Origin: Candidatus Zymogenaceae bacterium
GTDB taxonomy: Bacteria > Desulfobacterota > Zymogenia > Zymogenales > Zymogenaceae
Direction: 5' to 3'
Length of the DNA stretch: 64,000 nucleotides
Assembly (NCBI GenBank): GCA_016933535.1
Contig: JAFGAS010000068.1
Location: 43,371-107,370, forward strand
Part shown: in pieces, positions 44,048-52,853 of the stretch
Layout of the letters: every line of letters begins with the position of its first letter
Position numbering within the stretch: the stretch's first letter is position 1
Translations under genes and position numbers: made by a program
The notes under the pieces: model-generated
Told to the model about the DNA's origin: nothing
Database searches by the model: none
Seen by the model: the letters and a program-made list of their open reading frames with translations, nothing else

Positions 44048-44857
44048 ATGCCTAAGAAGAAAAGAGGCATGAATCGTCTCTCGGCGGGAGTAGTTTTCGG
44101 ATTCCTGTTTATAGTGATGGCTTGTTGGCCGGGGTGCGATAGGATTAAGCCTGAACCGGAAACCGGTCCCCCGACCCCGCATAAACTCGGAGACATCACA
44201 CTCAGGGGGAGCGAACCATTACTTGTCTTTACCGCAACGGCCGTGGTTTCTCCGGGGTCCGACCTCGTCCACACTCCCTCCGCCGACAAGACCGGGCCCG
44301 ACGAAACAGGAGCGGTTCCGGCAACTCCGGTACCGAAACAGGGGCCTAAGAAACCCGCCAAAAAGCCGGCGGGCGAACCCCCCGGGCCGCCGCAGAGCGG
44401 CGAATTCACCATACAGATCGGCGCCTATATCATCGACGAGAATCTGACCAATACCAAAGAAGAACTCATCTCTCTGGGTTTCTCGCCCTATATAAAAGAC
44501 ACAAAACGGAAAATGAAGATGTTCTGTGTTATTATAGGGGAACCGATGAGCGAAGAAGGGGCGGGGGGGATCGTATCAGCCCTCTCCGAAAAGGGATTCA
44601 CCCCGCGGTTGTTGCCGAACAAGAGCAACATGGTTGACGTCGCGGGGGGTATATATTATTATAAGGATGACGCCTCGGCGGCACAGGGAAAGCTTAAGGC
44701 TTTCGGATATGAGGCCCGTGTAGAGGAAAGGACGGTACAGGTCATTCTCAAGTGCCTTCGGATCGGTGGTTACGCGACCGTCGATGAGGCCGGAAAAGAC
44801 CGGGCCTACCTCGAACGAAAAGGATTTTCCCCGGTTATCCTCAAGAGCGATCAGTGA
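44048..44857 (+). CDS. SPOR-domain lipoprotein-like protein
   Basis: 269 residues. A basic N-terminus and one hydrophobic segment end in IVMAC (C26), a plausible lipobox, so the protein is probably anchored in the periplasm. A Pro/Lys-rich linker (about 75-115) follows, then two SPOR-like repeats: FTIQIGAYIIDENLTNTKEE and the second from VDVAGGIYYYKDDASAAQGK. SPOR domains bind glycan strands stripped of stem peptides at division sites or poles. No strong Shine-Dalgarno is seen; ATG 44069 is an alternative. It overlaps the HEAT-like gene by four bases (GTGA). Confidence 0.78.
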   Translation: MPKKKRGMNRLSAGVVFGFLFIVMACWPGCDRIKPEPETGPPTPHKLGDITLRGSEPLLVFTATAVVSPGSDLVHTPSADKTGPDETGAVPATPVPKQGPKKPAKKPAGEPPGPPQSGEFTIQIGAYIIDENLTNTKEELISLGFSPYIKDTKRKMKMFCVIIGEPMSEEGAGGIVSALSEKGFTPRLLPNKSNMVDVAGGIYYYKDDASAAQGKLKAFGYEARVEERTVQVILKCLRIGGYATVDEAGKDRAYLERKGFSPVILKSDQ

Positions 44858-45882
44858 AGATAAAAATATCTCAGAGCGCCGTTAAATTCGTCAGTTCCGG
44901 CTCCCCGCGTGAAGTTCGGTCAATGGCCGCCAGAGGATTGGTTCCCCTAGCGCCCCGGGATGTCATAAAGATTCTTTATATTCTCTGCCATGATCAGGAC
45001 GGGTTTATTCGAGGGCTGGCCGATGAGACGATCCGGGGCTATTCACCCAAAATTATCGATTCTATCCTTTCGGGTGACATCGAGCCCCCAATTATCGATT
45101 ATATCATTCGTCACCATACAGAGGGGCATCTGTTCGTGGAACGAGTCCTGACCAATAAGAATACTTCGGACGAGACGCTTGTATATCTGGCATCGAGTTC
45201 AAACACGGCGGTTCTGGACGCCCTCTCGTTCAATCATGAGAGGTTGCTGAAATCGCGGGAAGTCCTGGACGCGCTTATAAAGAACCCGATAGTGAAGGGG
45301 GCGCTCAAACAGTCGATTCTGGAGTTGGCCGATCCGACAGCCCGGGAACGAACAACGGAAAAGACCGAGAAAGCGCAGACTGGCGCACGGGGAGAAGTGG
45401 ACAAAGCGGCCAAAGCCGTCAATGAATCGGCGCTTCTCGAAGAAGAAGGTCGGGACGACATAGACGAACACAACATTGCGGCGCGAATATACAAGATGTC
45501 GGTCTCCGAGAAGATAAAGTACGCAACCCGGGGAAACAAAGAGGTCCGGGCCATCCTTATCAAGGATTCGAGCAAGATGGTTGTGGCCGCGGTTATCAAG
45601 AGCCCAAAGATTACCGAGGATGAGATCGTTAAAGTCGCCCAGAATAAACAGTCCAACGATGAGGCGATACGGATGATTTCCCTCAACAAGGAATGGCTCA
45701 AGAACTACTCGATACGGCTGGCGCTTGTTCATAATCCCAAGACACCACCGGGAATCGCGATCCGCTTCATGCCCTATCTATCAAAAAGAGACCTCAAGGA
45801 CCTCGCAGGCAGCAGGAACGTTTCATCGTTAATCAGCTCAAATGCAAAAAAAATGCTGGCCGCGAAGAATAAAACAAGCTGA
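44854..45882 (+). CDS. HEAT-like repeat protein linked to MglA
   Basis: A 342-residue cytosolic helical-repeat protein in two blocks (about 15-160 and 210-340) separated by a charged linker. Repeats look like TSDETLVYLASSSNTAVLDA and SNDEAIRMISLNKEWLKNYS, with the NPKTPPGIAIRFMPYL block near the end. This resembles HEAT/LRV-type repeats of the DUF2336 kind. I know no enzymatic function; a binding scaffold for the MglA-type GTPase encoded 14 bases downstream is the natural guess. The start is GTG 44854, coupled to the SPOR gene. Confidence 0.72.
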   Translation: MKIKISQSAVKFVSSGSPREVRSMAARGLVPLAPRDVIKILYILCHDQDGFIRGLADETIRGYSPKIIDSILSGDIEPPIIDYIIRHHTEGHLFVERVLTNKNTSDETLVYLASSSNTAVLDALSFNHERLLKSREVLDALIKNPIVKGALKQSILELADPTARERTTEKTEKAQTGARGEVDKAAKAVNESALLEEEGRDDIDEHNIAARIYKMSVSEKIKYATRGNKEVRAILIKDSSKMVVAAVIKSPKITEDEIVKVAQNKQSNDEAIRMISLNKEWLKNYSIRLALVHNPKTPPGIAIRFMPYLSKRDLKDLAGSRNVSSLISSNAKKMLAAKNKTS

Positions 45883-45896
45883 CGGGAAGACACAAT

Positions 45897-46982
45897 ATGG
45901 CCCTCATTAATTACGCAAATAAAGAAATCAATGCAAAGATCGTTTATTACGGGCCGGGCCTTTCGGGCAAGACCACCAATATACAGTATGTTTTCCAGCG
46001 GCTGAAGCCCGAGCACCGGGGTAAGCTGATCACGCTGCCCACACAGACGGATCGAACGCTTTTTTTCGATTTCCTGCCGGTGGAAATACCCGACGTAAAG
46101 GGATTCACGACCCGGTTTCATCTCTATACAGTCCCGGGGCAGGTCTTCTATAACGCGACCCGCAAGATGGTCCTTAAGGGAGTTGACGGTATCGTCTTTG
46201 TAGCGGATTCCCAAAAAGAGAAGTTTAGCGATAATATCGATAGCCTGAAGAACCTGGAGGAAAACCTCAACGAATACGGAAAGAGTATCAAGACCATTCC
46301 GTTTGTCTTCCAATTCAACAAACGAGACCTTACCGAGATCAGCTCTTCCGCGGAGCTCAACAAGCGCCTCAACGAGCAGGGTTATCCCTCCATTGAGGCG
46401 ATCGCGACAACCGGCAAGGGAGTGATGGAGACGCTTTCGTCTATCTCGCGAATGGTGCTGCGCCACCTCAGGGATTCCTACGAATCGCAGAAGATACTCC
46501 GGTACGGTGAATCGAAAGATGCCGGGGGCGACCAGGAAGAGATCATCAACGATCGAGTCACTCGGGCCGAACGGGAAACGCCGGCGCCCAAAGGGCGTCC
46601 TTCCGTCGATTTCTCAGACGAAGCGATCGTCGAGCCGGAGGAGCTCATCGCCGAGGCTGAACACGCCTCGGGCAAGGTGCAGGATCACCTGGGAGTAATG
46701 GGCGAGTATGGGGAGACGGAGGCGGCCGTCAATACGCAGCCGGAAGAGATACCCATCGAGGTTGACGTCTCAGACCTGGAGCCCATGGAGACGCCCCGGG
46801 AACAACCCCCGGCCGAAGAGCCGGCCTCCATTGATCTCGTGCTGGGGGGCGAAGTGGAGCGGACCGGACGGACGTCTTTTCGCATTCCTCTCACTTTTCG
46901 AATCCATGACATCCAAAAAGACATCGTGCTCAATATCAGCGTCCAAATCACTGACAGCGATACGGAGCGGGATATCTTCTGA
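45897..46982 (+). CDS. MglA-type small GTPase with long C-terminal extension
   Basis: Residues 1-195 are a bacterial Ras-like GTPase of the MglA type, the switch for cell polarity in Myxococcus. The P-loop is GPGLSGKT (19-26). The G3 motif is T78-VPGQ, with Thr in place of Asp as in MglA; the NKRD motif is at 141-144. MglA normally ends at about 195 residues. Here another 165 follow: an acidic, Glu/Pro-rich linker and a C-terminal beta-rich segment (GRTSFRIPLTFRIHDIQKDI). No MglB gene is adjacent. GGGAAG precedes ATG 45897. Confidence 0.88.
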   Translation: MALINYANKEINAKIVYYGPGLSGKTTNIQYVFQRLKPEHRGKLITLPTQTDRTLFFDFLPVEIPDVKGFTTRFHLYTVPGQVFYNATRKMVLKGVDGIVFVADSQKEKFSDNIDSLKNLEENLNEYGKSIKTIPFVFQFNKRDLTEISSSAELNKRLNEQGYPSIEAIATTGKGVMETLSSISRMVLRHLRDSYESQKILRYGESKDAGGDQEEIINDRVTRAERETPAPKGRPSVDFSDEAIVEPEELIAEAEHASGKVQDHLGVMGEYGETEAAVNTQPEEIPIEVDVSDLEPMETPREQPPAEEPASIDLVLGGEVERTGRTSFRIPLTFRIHDIQKDIVLNISVQITDSDTERDIF

Positions 46983-47009
46983 TGAGATAACCGGGGATTG
47001 GGCATTGAG

Positions 47010-47026
47010 GGCGGCTGCAAGCCGCC
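47010..47026. other. Hairpin between convergent genes
   Basis: GGCGGCT (47010-47016) and AGCCGCC (47020-47026) pair around GCA. There is no T-run on either side, but the position between convergent genes suggests an RNA 3'-end role. Confidence 0.35.
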
Positions 47027-47061
47027 GGGACCGCTTATAATCTTCGTATTGTGAAAAACTA

Positions 47062-47466
47062 TCAAGAAGACCGAGAGGACGTTTTACCACCTGATGTGCC
47101 GCCGTCCTTCGAATCATTTTCGGACTCGGCCTTTTCGCCTCGAGCCTCCCTTATTTTATCGATCTCGTCTTCTATGGCCTCTACATCGGACTTATAGCCC
47201 TTGATATCGGAGATGATCTTGATGATTTCGGGATCATTGACGATTGTCTTTTCCTTTCCTTCCTCGAACAGTTCGTACAGGCGGCTGCCGAGCAGCGAGA
47301 AGCCCTGATGGACCTTTCGCTGAATTGAGGAGAGGTCCATTTTCTTCTTGATGATTTTTCCGTGTTTCTCAATTTCCTGGGTCAGCTTGACCATCTCTTC
47401 TTTTAGAACTTCAAATCCTTCCTGGGCGCCTTCTTTTATATCATCCCACAGGTTACGTTGGTTCAT
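47062..47466 (-). CDS. Small helical/coiled-coil protein of unknown function
   Basis: A 134-residue soluble, highly charged protein: a long predicted helix (GFEVLKEEMVKLTQEIEKHG), a middle segment with GFSLLGSRLYELFEEGKEKT, a second coiled stretch (KSDVEAIEDEIDKIREARGE) and a Ser/Gly/Lys tail. No signal peptide or known catalytic motif. A perfect AAAGGAGG precedes the ATG, so it is well translated. I do not recognise the family. Confidence 0.75.
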   Translation of the reverse strand: MNQRNLWDDIKEGAQEGFEVLKEEMVKLTQEIEKHGKIIKKKMDLSSIQRKVHQGFSLLGSRLYELFEEGKEKTIVNDPEIIKIISDIKGYKSDVEAIEDEIDKIREARGEKAESENDSKDGGTSGGKTSSRSS

Positions 47467-47537
47467 GGGGAACCTCCTTTGTCAACGATATGAAAACGGA
47501 AAATATTCCCTTCCGACGTCCGGATTAAAACGCATCG

Positions 47538-47984
47538 CTAAGAGAACAACTTCGAGATACGCTCTTCCATACGATCTACGTGCGTGCCGGGCCAATAGAT
47601 CCTTCCGCATGAAGGACACCTGGTGAACCGATCGTGAGAGATAAAGACATGTTCGGGTACCTCCAGCTTGGCCGTGTGTCTGTTCATGTTGATAAGCGTT
47701 GTATTGCACCGGATGCAGCGGGACAGGGCAACGCACCGGCGTTTAAGCGAAATGAGCATATCCAATACCTTCAGTTGGTCGAGAACCTTATCCTGGCCGA
47801 TGAAAATAACACTCCGCTCGTTGGGGTCGACGTGCCGTGTGAGATAGATACGGTCGGAACAGGATCGATCGGGAGCCGTCCGATCCTCCTGATGGAGGTA
47901 GATACAGTCAAACCCGAGGGTTCTCAACCACCTGCACAGCCTGCCGAGGGCAGGGGAGGCGGTAAAATTCAGTTCAGTTGTCAT
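47538..47984 (-). CDS. Mut7-C-like protein with changed catalytic positions
   Basis: 148 residues. The fold signature LGRLCRWLRTLGFD and the C-terminal zinc ribbon (SRCIRCNTTL, then RCPSCGRIYWPGTH) mark a Mut7-C domain, a PIN-like predicted RNase. Two acidic positions usual in the family are changed: the Asp before LGRL is S10, and the LTRD motif reads LTRH (H51). It may therefore bind rather than cut RNA. ATG 47984 lies 11 bases inside the upstream gene; two TTG codons ahead are unlikely starts. Confidence 0.82.
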   Translation of the reverse strand: MTTELNFTASPALGRLCRWLRTLGFDCIYLHQEDRTAPDRSCSDRIYLTRHVDPNERSVIFIGQDKVLDQLKVLDMLISLKRRCVALSRCIRCNTTLINMNRHTAKLEVPEHVFISHDRFTRCPSCGRIYWPGTHVDRMEERISKLFS

Positions 47985-48234
47985 AATCAACAAAAGTGCC
48001 GTCGCCGGGCAGCGCCCCTGTATCCCGGGCGTATCTGAGGGCCGTTACAGCTCTCACGGCTTCCGACGCTGGGACCGCAACGCGTTGTTCGGGGAAGTGA
48101 TCGATGGTCAGGGGATACGGCGTCATCCGTTGGTCGCGCACGATAAACGGTATTCCCTCCCGGGTCAGGATATCGGAAACGACGTCGGTCTCGAATGTGT
48201 TGTATGAAAAGTAGATTTCCGTATACTCTTCCAT
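47974..48234 (-). CDS. DUF2007-like small protein
   Basis: An 86-residue protein with a ferredoxin-like fold pattern: EIYFSYNTFETDVVSDILTR, then EGIPFIVRDQRM, the layout of DUF2007 (putative signal-transducing) proteins. No ribosome site precedes ATG 48234, and a promoter predicts the RNA start only a few bases before it, so the mRNA may be leaderless. It overlaps the Mut7-C-like gene. Function unknown. Confidence 0.7.
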   Translation of the reverse strand: MEEYTEIYFSYNTFETDVVSDILTREGIPFIVRDQRMTPYPLTIDHFPEQRVAVPASEAVRAVTALRYARDTGALPGDGTFVDYDN

Positions 48235-48241
48235 GTATACT

Positions 48242-48270
48242 ATTCTATGAGATTTATACCCGATTGGCAA
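48242..48270 (-). promoter_or_regulatory. Promoter of the DUF2007-like gene, near-leaderless
   Basis: On the minus strand: TTGCCA (48270-48265), 17 bases, TAGAAT (48247-48242). The RNA start is expected at 48234-48236, at or next to the ATG (48234). Confidence 0.55.
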
Positions 48271-48311
48271 GGCAAATATCTCCCGGTACCCATCGCATTT
48301 TATGTCCGGGG

Positions 48312-48340
48312 TTGACGAATGCAGGGATACGCATTATACT
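48312..48340 (+). promoter_or_regulatory. Promoter of the moxR gene, leaderless
   Basis: TTGACG (48312-48317), 17 bases, TATACT (48335-48340). The RNA start is expected at about 48347-48348, which is the A of the ATG. No Shine-Dalgarno exists in the 40 bases before the ATG. Confidence 0.7.
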
Positions 48341-48347
48341 ATATAGT

Positions 48348-49340
48348 ATGGACAAAGAAATACTCACGATAGCGACTCGGATAAAGGATAACAGTATTGT
48401 CAAAGCCGGGCTGTTAATTGACCGACTCGTATCAAATATAGAAAAAGTGATAATCGGAAAACCCCAAGTAGTCAGGTATGCCGTGACGACGCTTCTTGCC
48501 GGAGGACACCTCCTGATCGAGGACGTTCCCGGCGTGGGAAAGACGACATTGGCAGCCGCGATCGCTAAATCCGTGGGCGGCAGTTTCATGCGCATCCAGT
48601 TTACATCGGACATGCTCCCATCGGATATCATCGGGGTTTCCATACTGCGAAAATCCGGAGAAGACTTCGAATTTATCCCCGGCCCGATCTTTCACAATTT
48701 CGTCCTGGCCGACGAAATCAACCGAACGTCTCCCCGCACTCAGAGCGCACTGCTGGAGGCAATGAGCGACACGAAAATCTCCGTGGAAAATCGCACATAT
48801 GATCTGAAGTTCCCGTTTATGATTATTGCAACCCAGAATCCCCTCGAGTATCATGGCACCTATCCGCTTCCGGAATCACAGTTGGATCGGTTTATGATGA
48901 CGCTTGAAATCGGGTATCCTGAAGGTAAGTACGAGCGGGTAGTGGTTTCCTCTCAGGATCACAACTCGCGCGTCGACTTAATCGGAGAAGTACTGACCCT
49001 CGAAGAACTCTCTGACCTGCAAAGACTGGCCGAGACAGTCGCCTTTGACGATGATCTTCTCTCCTATCTGATGGATTTGGTCGAAGCGACCCGTAATGCA
49101 AAGCACCTGAGACTCGGTGTCTCGACACGGGGAGCGATATTTCTCAGAAAGACCGCCCAGGTATCGGCATTGATGCAGCGAAGGGACTATGTCATTCCCG
49201 ATGATATCAAGGGACTGGTGCTTCCGATTTTTTCTCATCGGGTCGTTACAAAATCTCTTTCTCATTCGGGGATCGGAAGGTCAAGAGAGGCAAAGACCAT
49301 CCTTTCGGACATCATCGAGTCGGTTCCCGTCCCCCTTTAA
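48348..49340 (+). CDS. MoxR family AAA+ ATPase
   Basis: A 330-residue AAA+ chaperone-like ATPase. Walker A is IEDVPGVGKTTLA, Walker B VLADEINRTSPRTQSALLEA, followed by the sensor IIATQNPLEYHGTYPLPESQ and the winged C-terminal STRGAIFLRKTAQVSAL. MoxR proteins act with DUF58 and VWA-type proteins in assembling or activating other complexes. ATG 48348 fits the family; it follows the promoter directly, indicating a leaderless mRNA. The DUF58 gene follows 4 bases after the stop. Confidence 0.93.
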   Translation: MDKEILTIATRIKDNSIVKAGLLIDRLVSNIEKVIIGKPQVVRYAVTTLLAGGHLLIEDVPGVGKTTLAAAIAKSVGGSFMRIQFTSDMLPSDIIGVSILRKSGEDFEFIPGPIFHNFVLADEINRTSPRTQSALLEAMSDTKISVENRTYDLKFPFMIIATQNPLEYHGTYPLPESQLDRFMMTLEIGYPEGKYERVVVSSQDHNSRVDLIGEVLTLEELSDLQRLAETVAFDDDLLSYLMDLVEATRNAKHLRLGVSTRGAIFLRKTAQVSALMQRRDYVIPDDIKGLVLPIFSHRVVTKSLSHSGIGRSREAKTILSDIIESVPVPL

Positions 49341-49344
49341 TATC

Positions 49345-50346
49345 ATGTCCGACAGGCTCTCGCGTATATCGGCGCGTGTTATAAAATGGCTCAAGCCGCC
49401 CCGCACACTGGCCATCAATTCGCTGGGATGGTATTTTATCGCCTTTATCTTCGCGGTGGGGCTGGCGGCCGTCAATACGGGCAATAACCTGCTTTATCTG
49501 ATTCTCGGTGGGATGCTTTCATTCATTGTCGCGTCGGGTATCCTCTCGAATATCAACCTCAAGAACCTCATTATCAGGCGGCATCTACCCGAATACCTCT
49601 TCGCCCGAACACCGACGTTGGTGCGGGTCGAAATAGAAAACGGGAAGCGGTATGTACCCTCGTTCATCCTGCTTGTCCGGACGTCGTTTCCAGTGGGATC
49701 TTCGGTCCTGATCGCGACGGTTGGTCCGGAGAGAAACGCCGAGGGATTCATGGAAGTCATATTCCCAAAACGGGGATTCCACGAGATCGAGCCGTTTAAG
49801 GTCTCAACGCGATTTCCCTTCGGCCTCTTTACAAAGGGCATGGAGGCGGCCGCAGTGGAAAAAGTCCTGGTCTTTCCGCATCTGTCTTCGGCGGAGGCAC
49901 CCGACTTCGATTCCCGGGGACGAGAGGGGGAGACGGCCCTCATACAATCGGGGCAGGGGGCTGATCCTTTCTCCATCAAGGATTTTCAGCCGGGAGACAA
50001 TCCCCGGCATATCCACTGGAAGAGCACGGCAAAACGTGGGAAATTCATGCGCAGGGAATTCTCGAAGGAACAGGAGCCGGCGGTGACCATACGGGTAGGT
50101 TCCAATTCAGATGACACGGAAAACGTCCTCGAGGAAAAGATCGAGCGCGCCGCTTCCATGGCGGCGCACTTCACGATGGAGGGCTACGCCGTTGCCGTCG
50201 AATGCGGCAGTGCGACCGTCCCCTTCGGACGGGGCAGAGACCACCTGTTGGTCGTTCTCAGGGAACTGGCGCTGTGCGATTTGCCCGGCACGGATCGCGG
50301 GAAACGGACGGCGGGTAGCGAGCAGTCAACGGTGATTGAGCTATGA
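49345..50346 (+). CDS. DUF58 membrane protein
   Basis: A 333-residue protein with two N-terminal membrane spans (NSLGWYFIAFIFAVGLAAVN and LLYLILGGMLSFIVASGIL), a beta-rich middle domain, and the DUF58 core DPFSIKDFQPGDNPRHIHWK then STAKRGKFMRREFSKEQE, related to VWA folds. It probably links MoxR to the membrane transglutaminase. It is translated from ATG 49345 without a clear ribosome site, so it is likely coupled to moxR. It overlaps the next gene by four bases (ATGA). Confidence 0.92.
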   Translation: MSDRLSRISARVIKWLKPPRTLAINSLGWYFIAFIFAVGLAAVNTGNNLLYLILGGMLSFIVASGILSNINLKNLIIRRHLPEYLFARTPTLVRVEIENGKRYVPSFILLVRTSFPVGSSVLIATVGPERNAEGFMEVIFPKRGFHEIEPFKVSTRFPFGLFTKGMEAAAVEKVLVFPHLSSAEAPDFDSRGREGETALIQSGQGADPFSIKDFQPGDNPRHIHWKSTAKRGKFMRREFSKEQEPAVTIRVGSNSDDTENVLEEKIERAASMAAHFTMEGYAVAVECGSATVPFGRGRDHLLVVLRELALCDLPGTDRGKRTAGSEQSTVIEL

Positions 50347-52466
50347 GGAAACGGGGAAACGCTATCGCATCCCGGGGCGGCCGCAGGATGGTCGACCTGA
50401 TGCAGGCGCGCAAGGTCATAACCTTTGGGGTGGTCTCGGCAGGATTCTTAACCCTGATCTTAACGGGAAGCCTTTCGATCATCGAAATTGCGGTGATCCT
50501 GCTGTCTCTGCCGACGGCCTGGTTCTGGGGCGAGCGGATTGCAAAGATTCCGCGCGCCGATACCGTGGCTACCGCGGTGATCATCCTGATATTTCTCCTG
50601 GCGATAATCGGATTTCTATTTTTTGACCGTTCGTTTGTTGCCATGACCACGGGATTCCTCATAAGCGTTCAGGCCGTACGGCTCCTCTTTTTGACGGATA
50701 CGCGCCATTATCTGCAGGTATACCTGATCTCACTTTTCTCGGTATTGGCTGCCACCACTCTTACTTTTTCGCCGATCTTCATCGTGATGTTTATTGTCTA
50801 TCTCTGCCTTGCCACGGCCGGGATGATTGTCCTGACTATGGCCGGAGACATCCAAAGGATCAGGGGAGCGGTGGGCGGGATCGACCTCTCCAATGCCTAC
50901 CTGATCAGGCTGACGGCGGGATCGGTCGCCTTTACCGTCGGCATGTCGGTTATCTTCTTCATTCTTTTCCCCAGGCTGTCGGCCGGCTTTCTCCCCTCCT
51001 CGATCGTCCAACCGGTACGGGTTCCCGGGTTTTCCAACAACGTCGAGCTTGGTGAAGTGGGCGACCTCAAGATCACCGACGAAACGATCATGCGGGTAGT
51101 TATCGATAAGAAGGAAGCCGAAGTGCTCGGCCCAAACGTCTATTGGTGGGGAACCGCGTTTGACACCTTTGACGGCAGGTATTGGGAGAAATCGATCGCA
51201 AAGGGAAAAACGATAAAGAGGATAGGCGGCCGATTCGTCCTGGACCCCGGGTCTGGCGGCACGGCCGTCCATCAGGAATATTATCTCGAATCGACCGACA
51301 GTCGGGTGCTTTTCGTCCTGTCTCGTCCTTCGGTCATTGCGGGTCCTTTTACAAACCTTTCCGTTGATCGGTACGGGACGGTGGAGATGCCGGCTTCCAT
51401 AAACGATAAGATACACTATTCGGTTGACTCGATTATAAAACCCCGTTCGGGAACCGGTTCGGCGGCGGGAGATGATCCGCTCACCGAACGGGACCTTGCG
51501 GCCTATCGACAGCTCCCCGATAATCTGGATCCGAGGATAAAGAACCTCGTGACCGAGATCGTGGGCAACGAAGAGTCTCCCCTGGTCAAGGCCGTGCTCA
51601 TCCGCGACTGGCTGTTAGCACATATGTCCTATGATCTCAATCCGAAGGGAATGGGGAAAGATCCGCTGCCCGATTTCCTGTTCGATGAGAAACGGGGCTA
51701 CTGCGAACATTTTGCCACCGCCATGGTTGTGATGTCGCGAGTGGCCGGCGTTCCGTCCCGGATTGTGACGGGCTTTCTGACTGGAAGCTTCAACGATATC
51801 GGATCTTTTTATATCGTTCGTGCCGGCGATGCCCATGCGTGGGTTGAAGTGTACACCGGTGCGACCGGCTGGATCCCCCTTGAACCGACACCTCCCGCCG
51901 GGCTTTCGATCTCCGTCGGAGGGTCGATGCTTCGGGAGCTATTCGAGAATTTCATGATGATGTGGAATGTCTACGTGGTCAACTATGAGATGAGGGATCA
52001 GATCAGGATCATCGAGGGGATCAGGGACGTGAGGGAAAAGGGACGGAAAGATATTTTCAATGCGGGCGGTGATATCAAACGATTTCTTGCAGGCATCAGG
52101 GAAAGGAAGGGGTCGCTTTTCGTCCCCGCGATGGTCGCCGTGTCGCTGGCCGGCATCCTGATCGCAGGATATATTATCAGGAGTTTGATTCAGGGTCGTA
52201 TCTCACCCGGTATGAGGGGGGGGGAGGTCGGGTGCATCTATCGTTCGGCCGTCCGTTATCTCTCGAAAAAAGGGGTGCAGAGACGAGGCGCGACAACGCC
52301 GCGGGAATTTTCCAAAAACGTCGGCGCCGTATACCCGCATATAGGCGCGGACATCGAGGAGTTGACCGAGCTCTATTATCGTCGAAGATTCGGGCGGACC
52401 GCCTCGCCGAACCAAGAGGTGGAGTCGGCCCGTCGCCTTCTGGCACGAATCAAGCGGTTACGGTAA
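50343..52466 (+). CDS. Membrane transglutaminase-like protein (TgpA type)
   Basis: A 707-residue protein: seven or so N-terminal membrane spans (DUF3488 region), a periplasmic transglutaminase-like domain, another span near residue 605 and a C-terminal DUF4129-like cytosolic tail. The catalytic residues are C454 in KRGYCEHFATAMV, H498 in GDAHAWVEVY and E514 in WIPLEPTPP (Asp or Glu occurs here in the family). The enzyme type is linked to cell-wall or envelope peptide chemistry. It is the third gene of the moxR-DUF58-transglutaminase operon, coupled by ATGA. Confidence 0.92.
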   Translation: MRKRGNAIASRGGRRMVDLMQARKVITFGVVSAGFLTLILTGSLSIIEIAVILLSLPTAWFWGERIAKIPRADTVATAVIILIFLLAIIGFLFFDRSFVAMTTGFLISVQAVRLLFLTDTRHYLQVYLISLFSVLAATTLTFSPIFIVMFIVYLCLATAGMIVLTMAGDIQRIRGAVGGIDLSNAYLIRLTAGSVAFTVGMSVIFFILFPRLSAGFLPSSIVQPVRVPGFSNNVELGEVGDLKITDETIMRVVIDKKEAEVLGPNVYWWGTAFDTFDGRYWEKSIAKGKTIKRIGGRFVLDPGSGGTAVHQEYYLESTDSRVLFVLSRPSVIAGPFTNLSVDRYGTVEMPASINDKIHYSVDSIIKPRSGTGSAAGDDPLTERDLAAYRQLPDNLDPRIKNLVTEIVGNEESPLVKAVLIRDWLLAHMSYDLNPKGMGKDPLPDFLFDEKRGYCEHFATAMVVMSRVAGVPSRIVTGFLTGSFNDIGSFYIVRAGDAHAWVEVYTGATGWIPLEPTPPAGLSISVGGSMLRELFENFMMMWNVYVVNYEMRDQIRIIEGIRDVREKGRKDIFNAGGDIKRFLAGIRERKGSLFVPAMVAVSLAGILIAGYIIRSLIQGRISPGMRGGEVGCIYRSAVRYLSKKGVQRRGATTPREFSKNVGAVYPHIGADIEELTELYYRRRFGRTASPNQEVESARRLLARIKRLR

Positions 52467-52762
52467 TGGAATCTCTAATATGCCGTCACCGGGGCCGTGA
52501 TGTCGTCATCTTTTCTCACGTGTCGGCCGAAAGAGACCTTTAGCGCTATGCCCGAACGCTTCTACGGTAAGTCCCCGGTCTGCCGCAGGATCAGCCAAGG
52601 AAGACCGAATGCCGTAAGAAAGGAAAATGACAAAGCATAGCCAAGCCGCTGTGTGACCCGTCGTTTGCACGGTCAGTCTTCCTTCGGCGGGAACAGGAAA
52701 GGTCTCATCCGAAGGACATGATGACATAAAGTAAAATGATGAAATGAGAGACAGGATGCGTA
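52467..52762. other. Non-coding stretch after the transglutaminase gene
   Basis: No gene, hairpin terminator or repeat that I can support is seen here. The only open frames are short and antisense, with no ribosome site. The promoter of the following gene begins at 52763. Confidence 0.5.
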
Positions 52763-52790
52763 TTGTTTATACTCACTATCTCTTTATACT
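52763..52790 (+). promoter_or_regulatory. Promoter of the SDR gene
   Basis: TTGTTT (52763-52768), 16 bases, TATACT (52785-52790). The leader to ATG 52894 is about 98 bases and contains a hairpin. Confidence 0.55.
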
Positions 52791-52853
52791 TTCAACAATA
52801 ACCCGATGAGGTGCGATAGAAAATATTTGAAAAATCACGCTATTGGTGATACA

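Noticed and set aside
52506..52727. 73-codon minus-strand frame after the transglutaminase gene
   Set aside because: No ribosome site, no recognisable motif; treated as non-coding.
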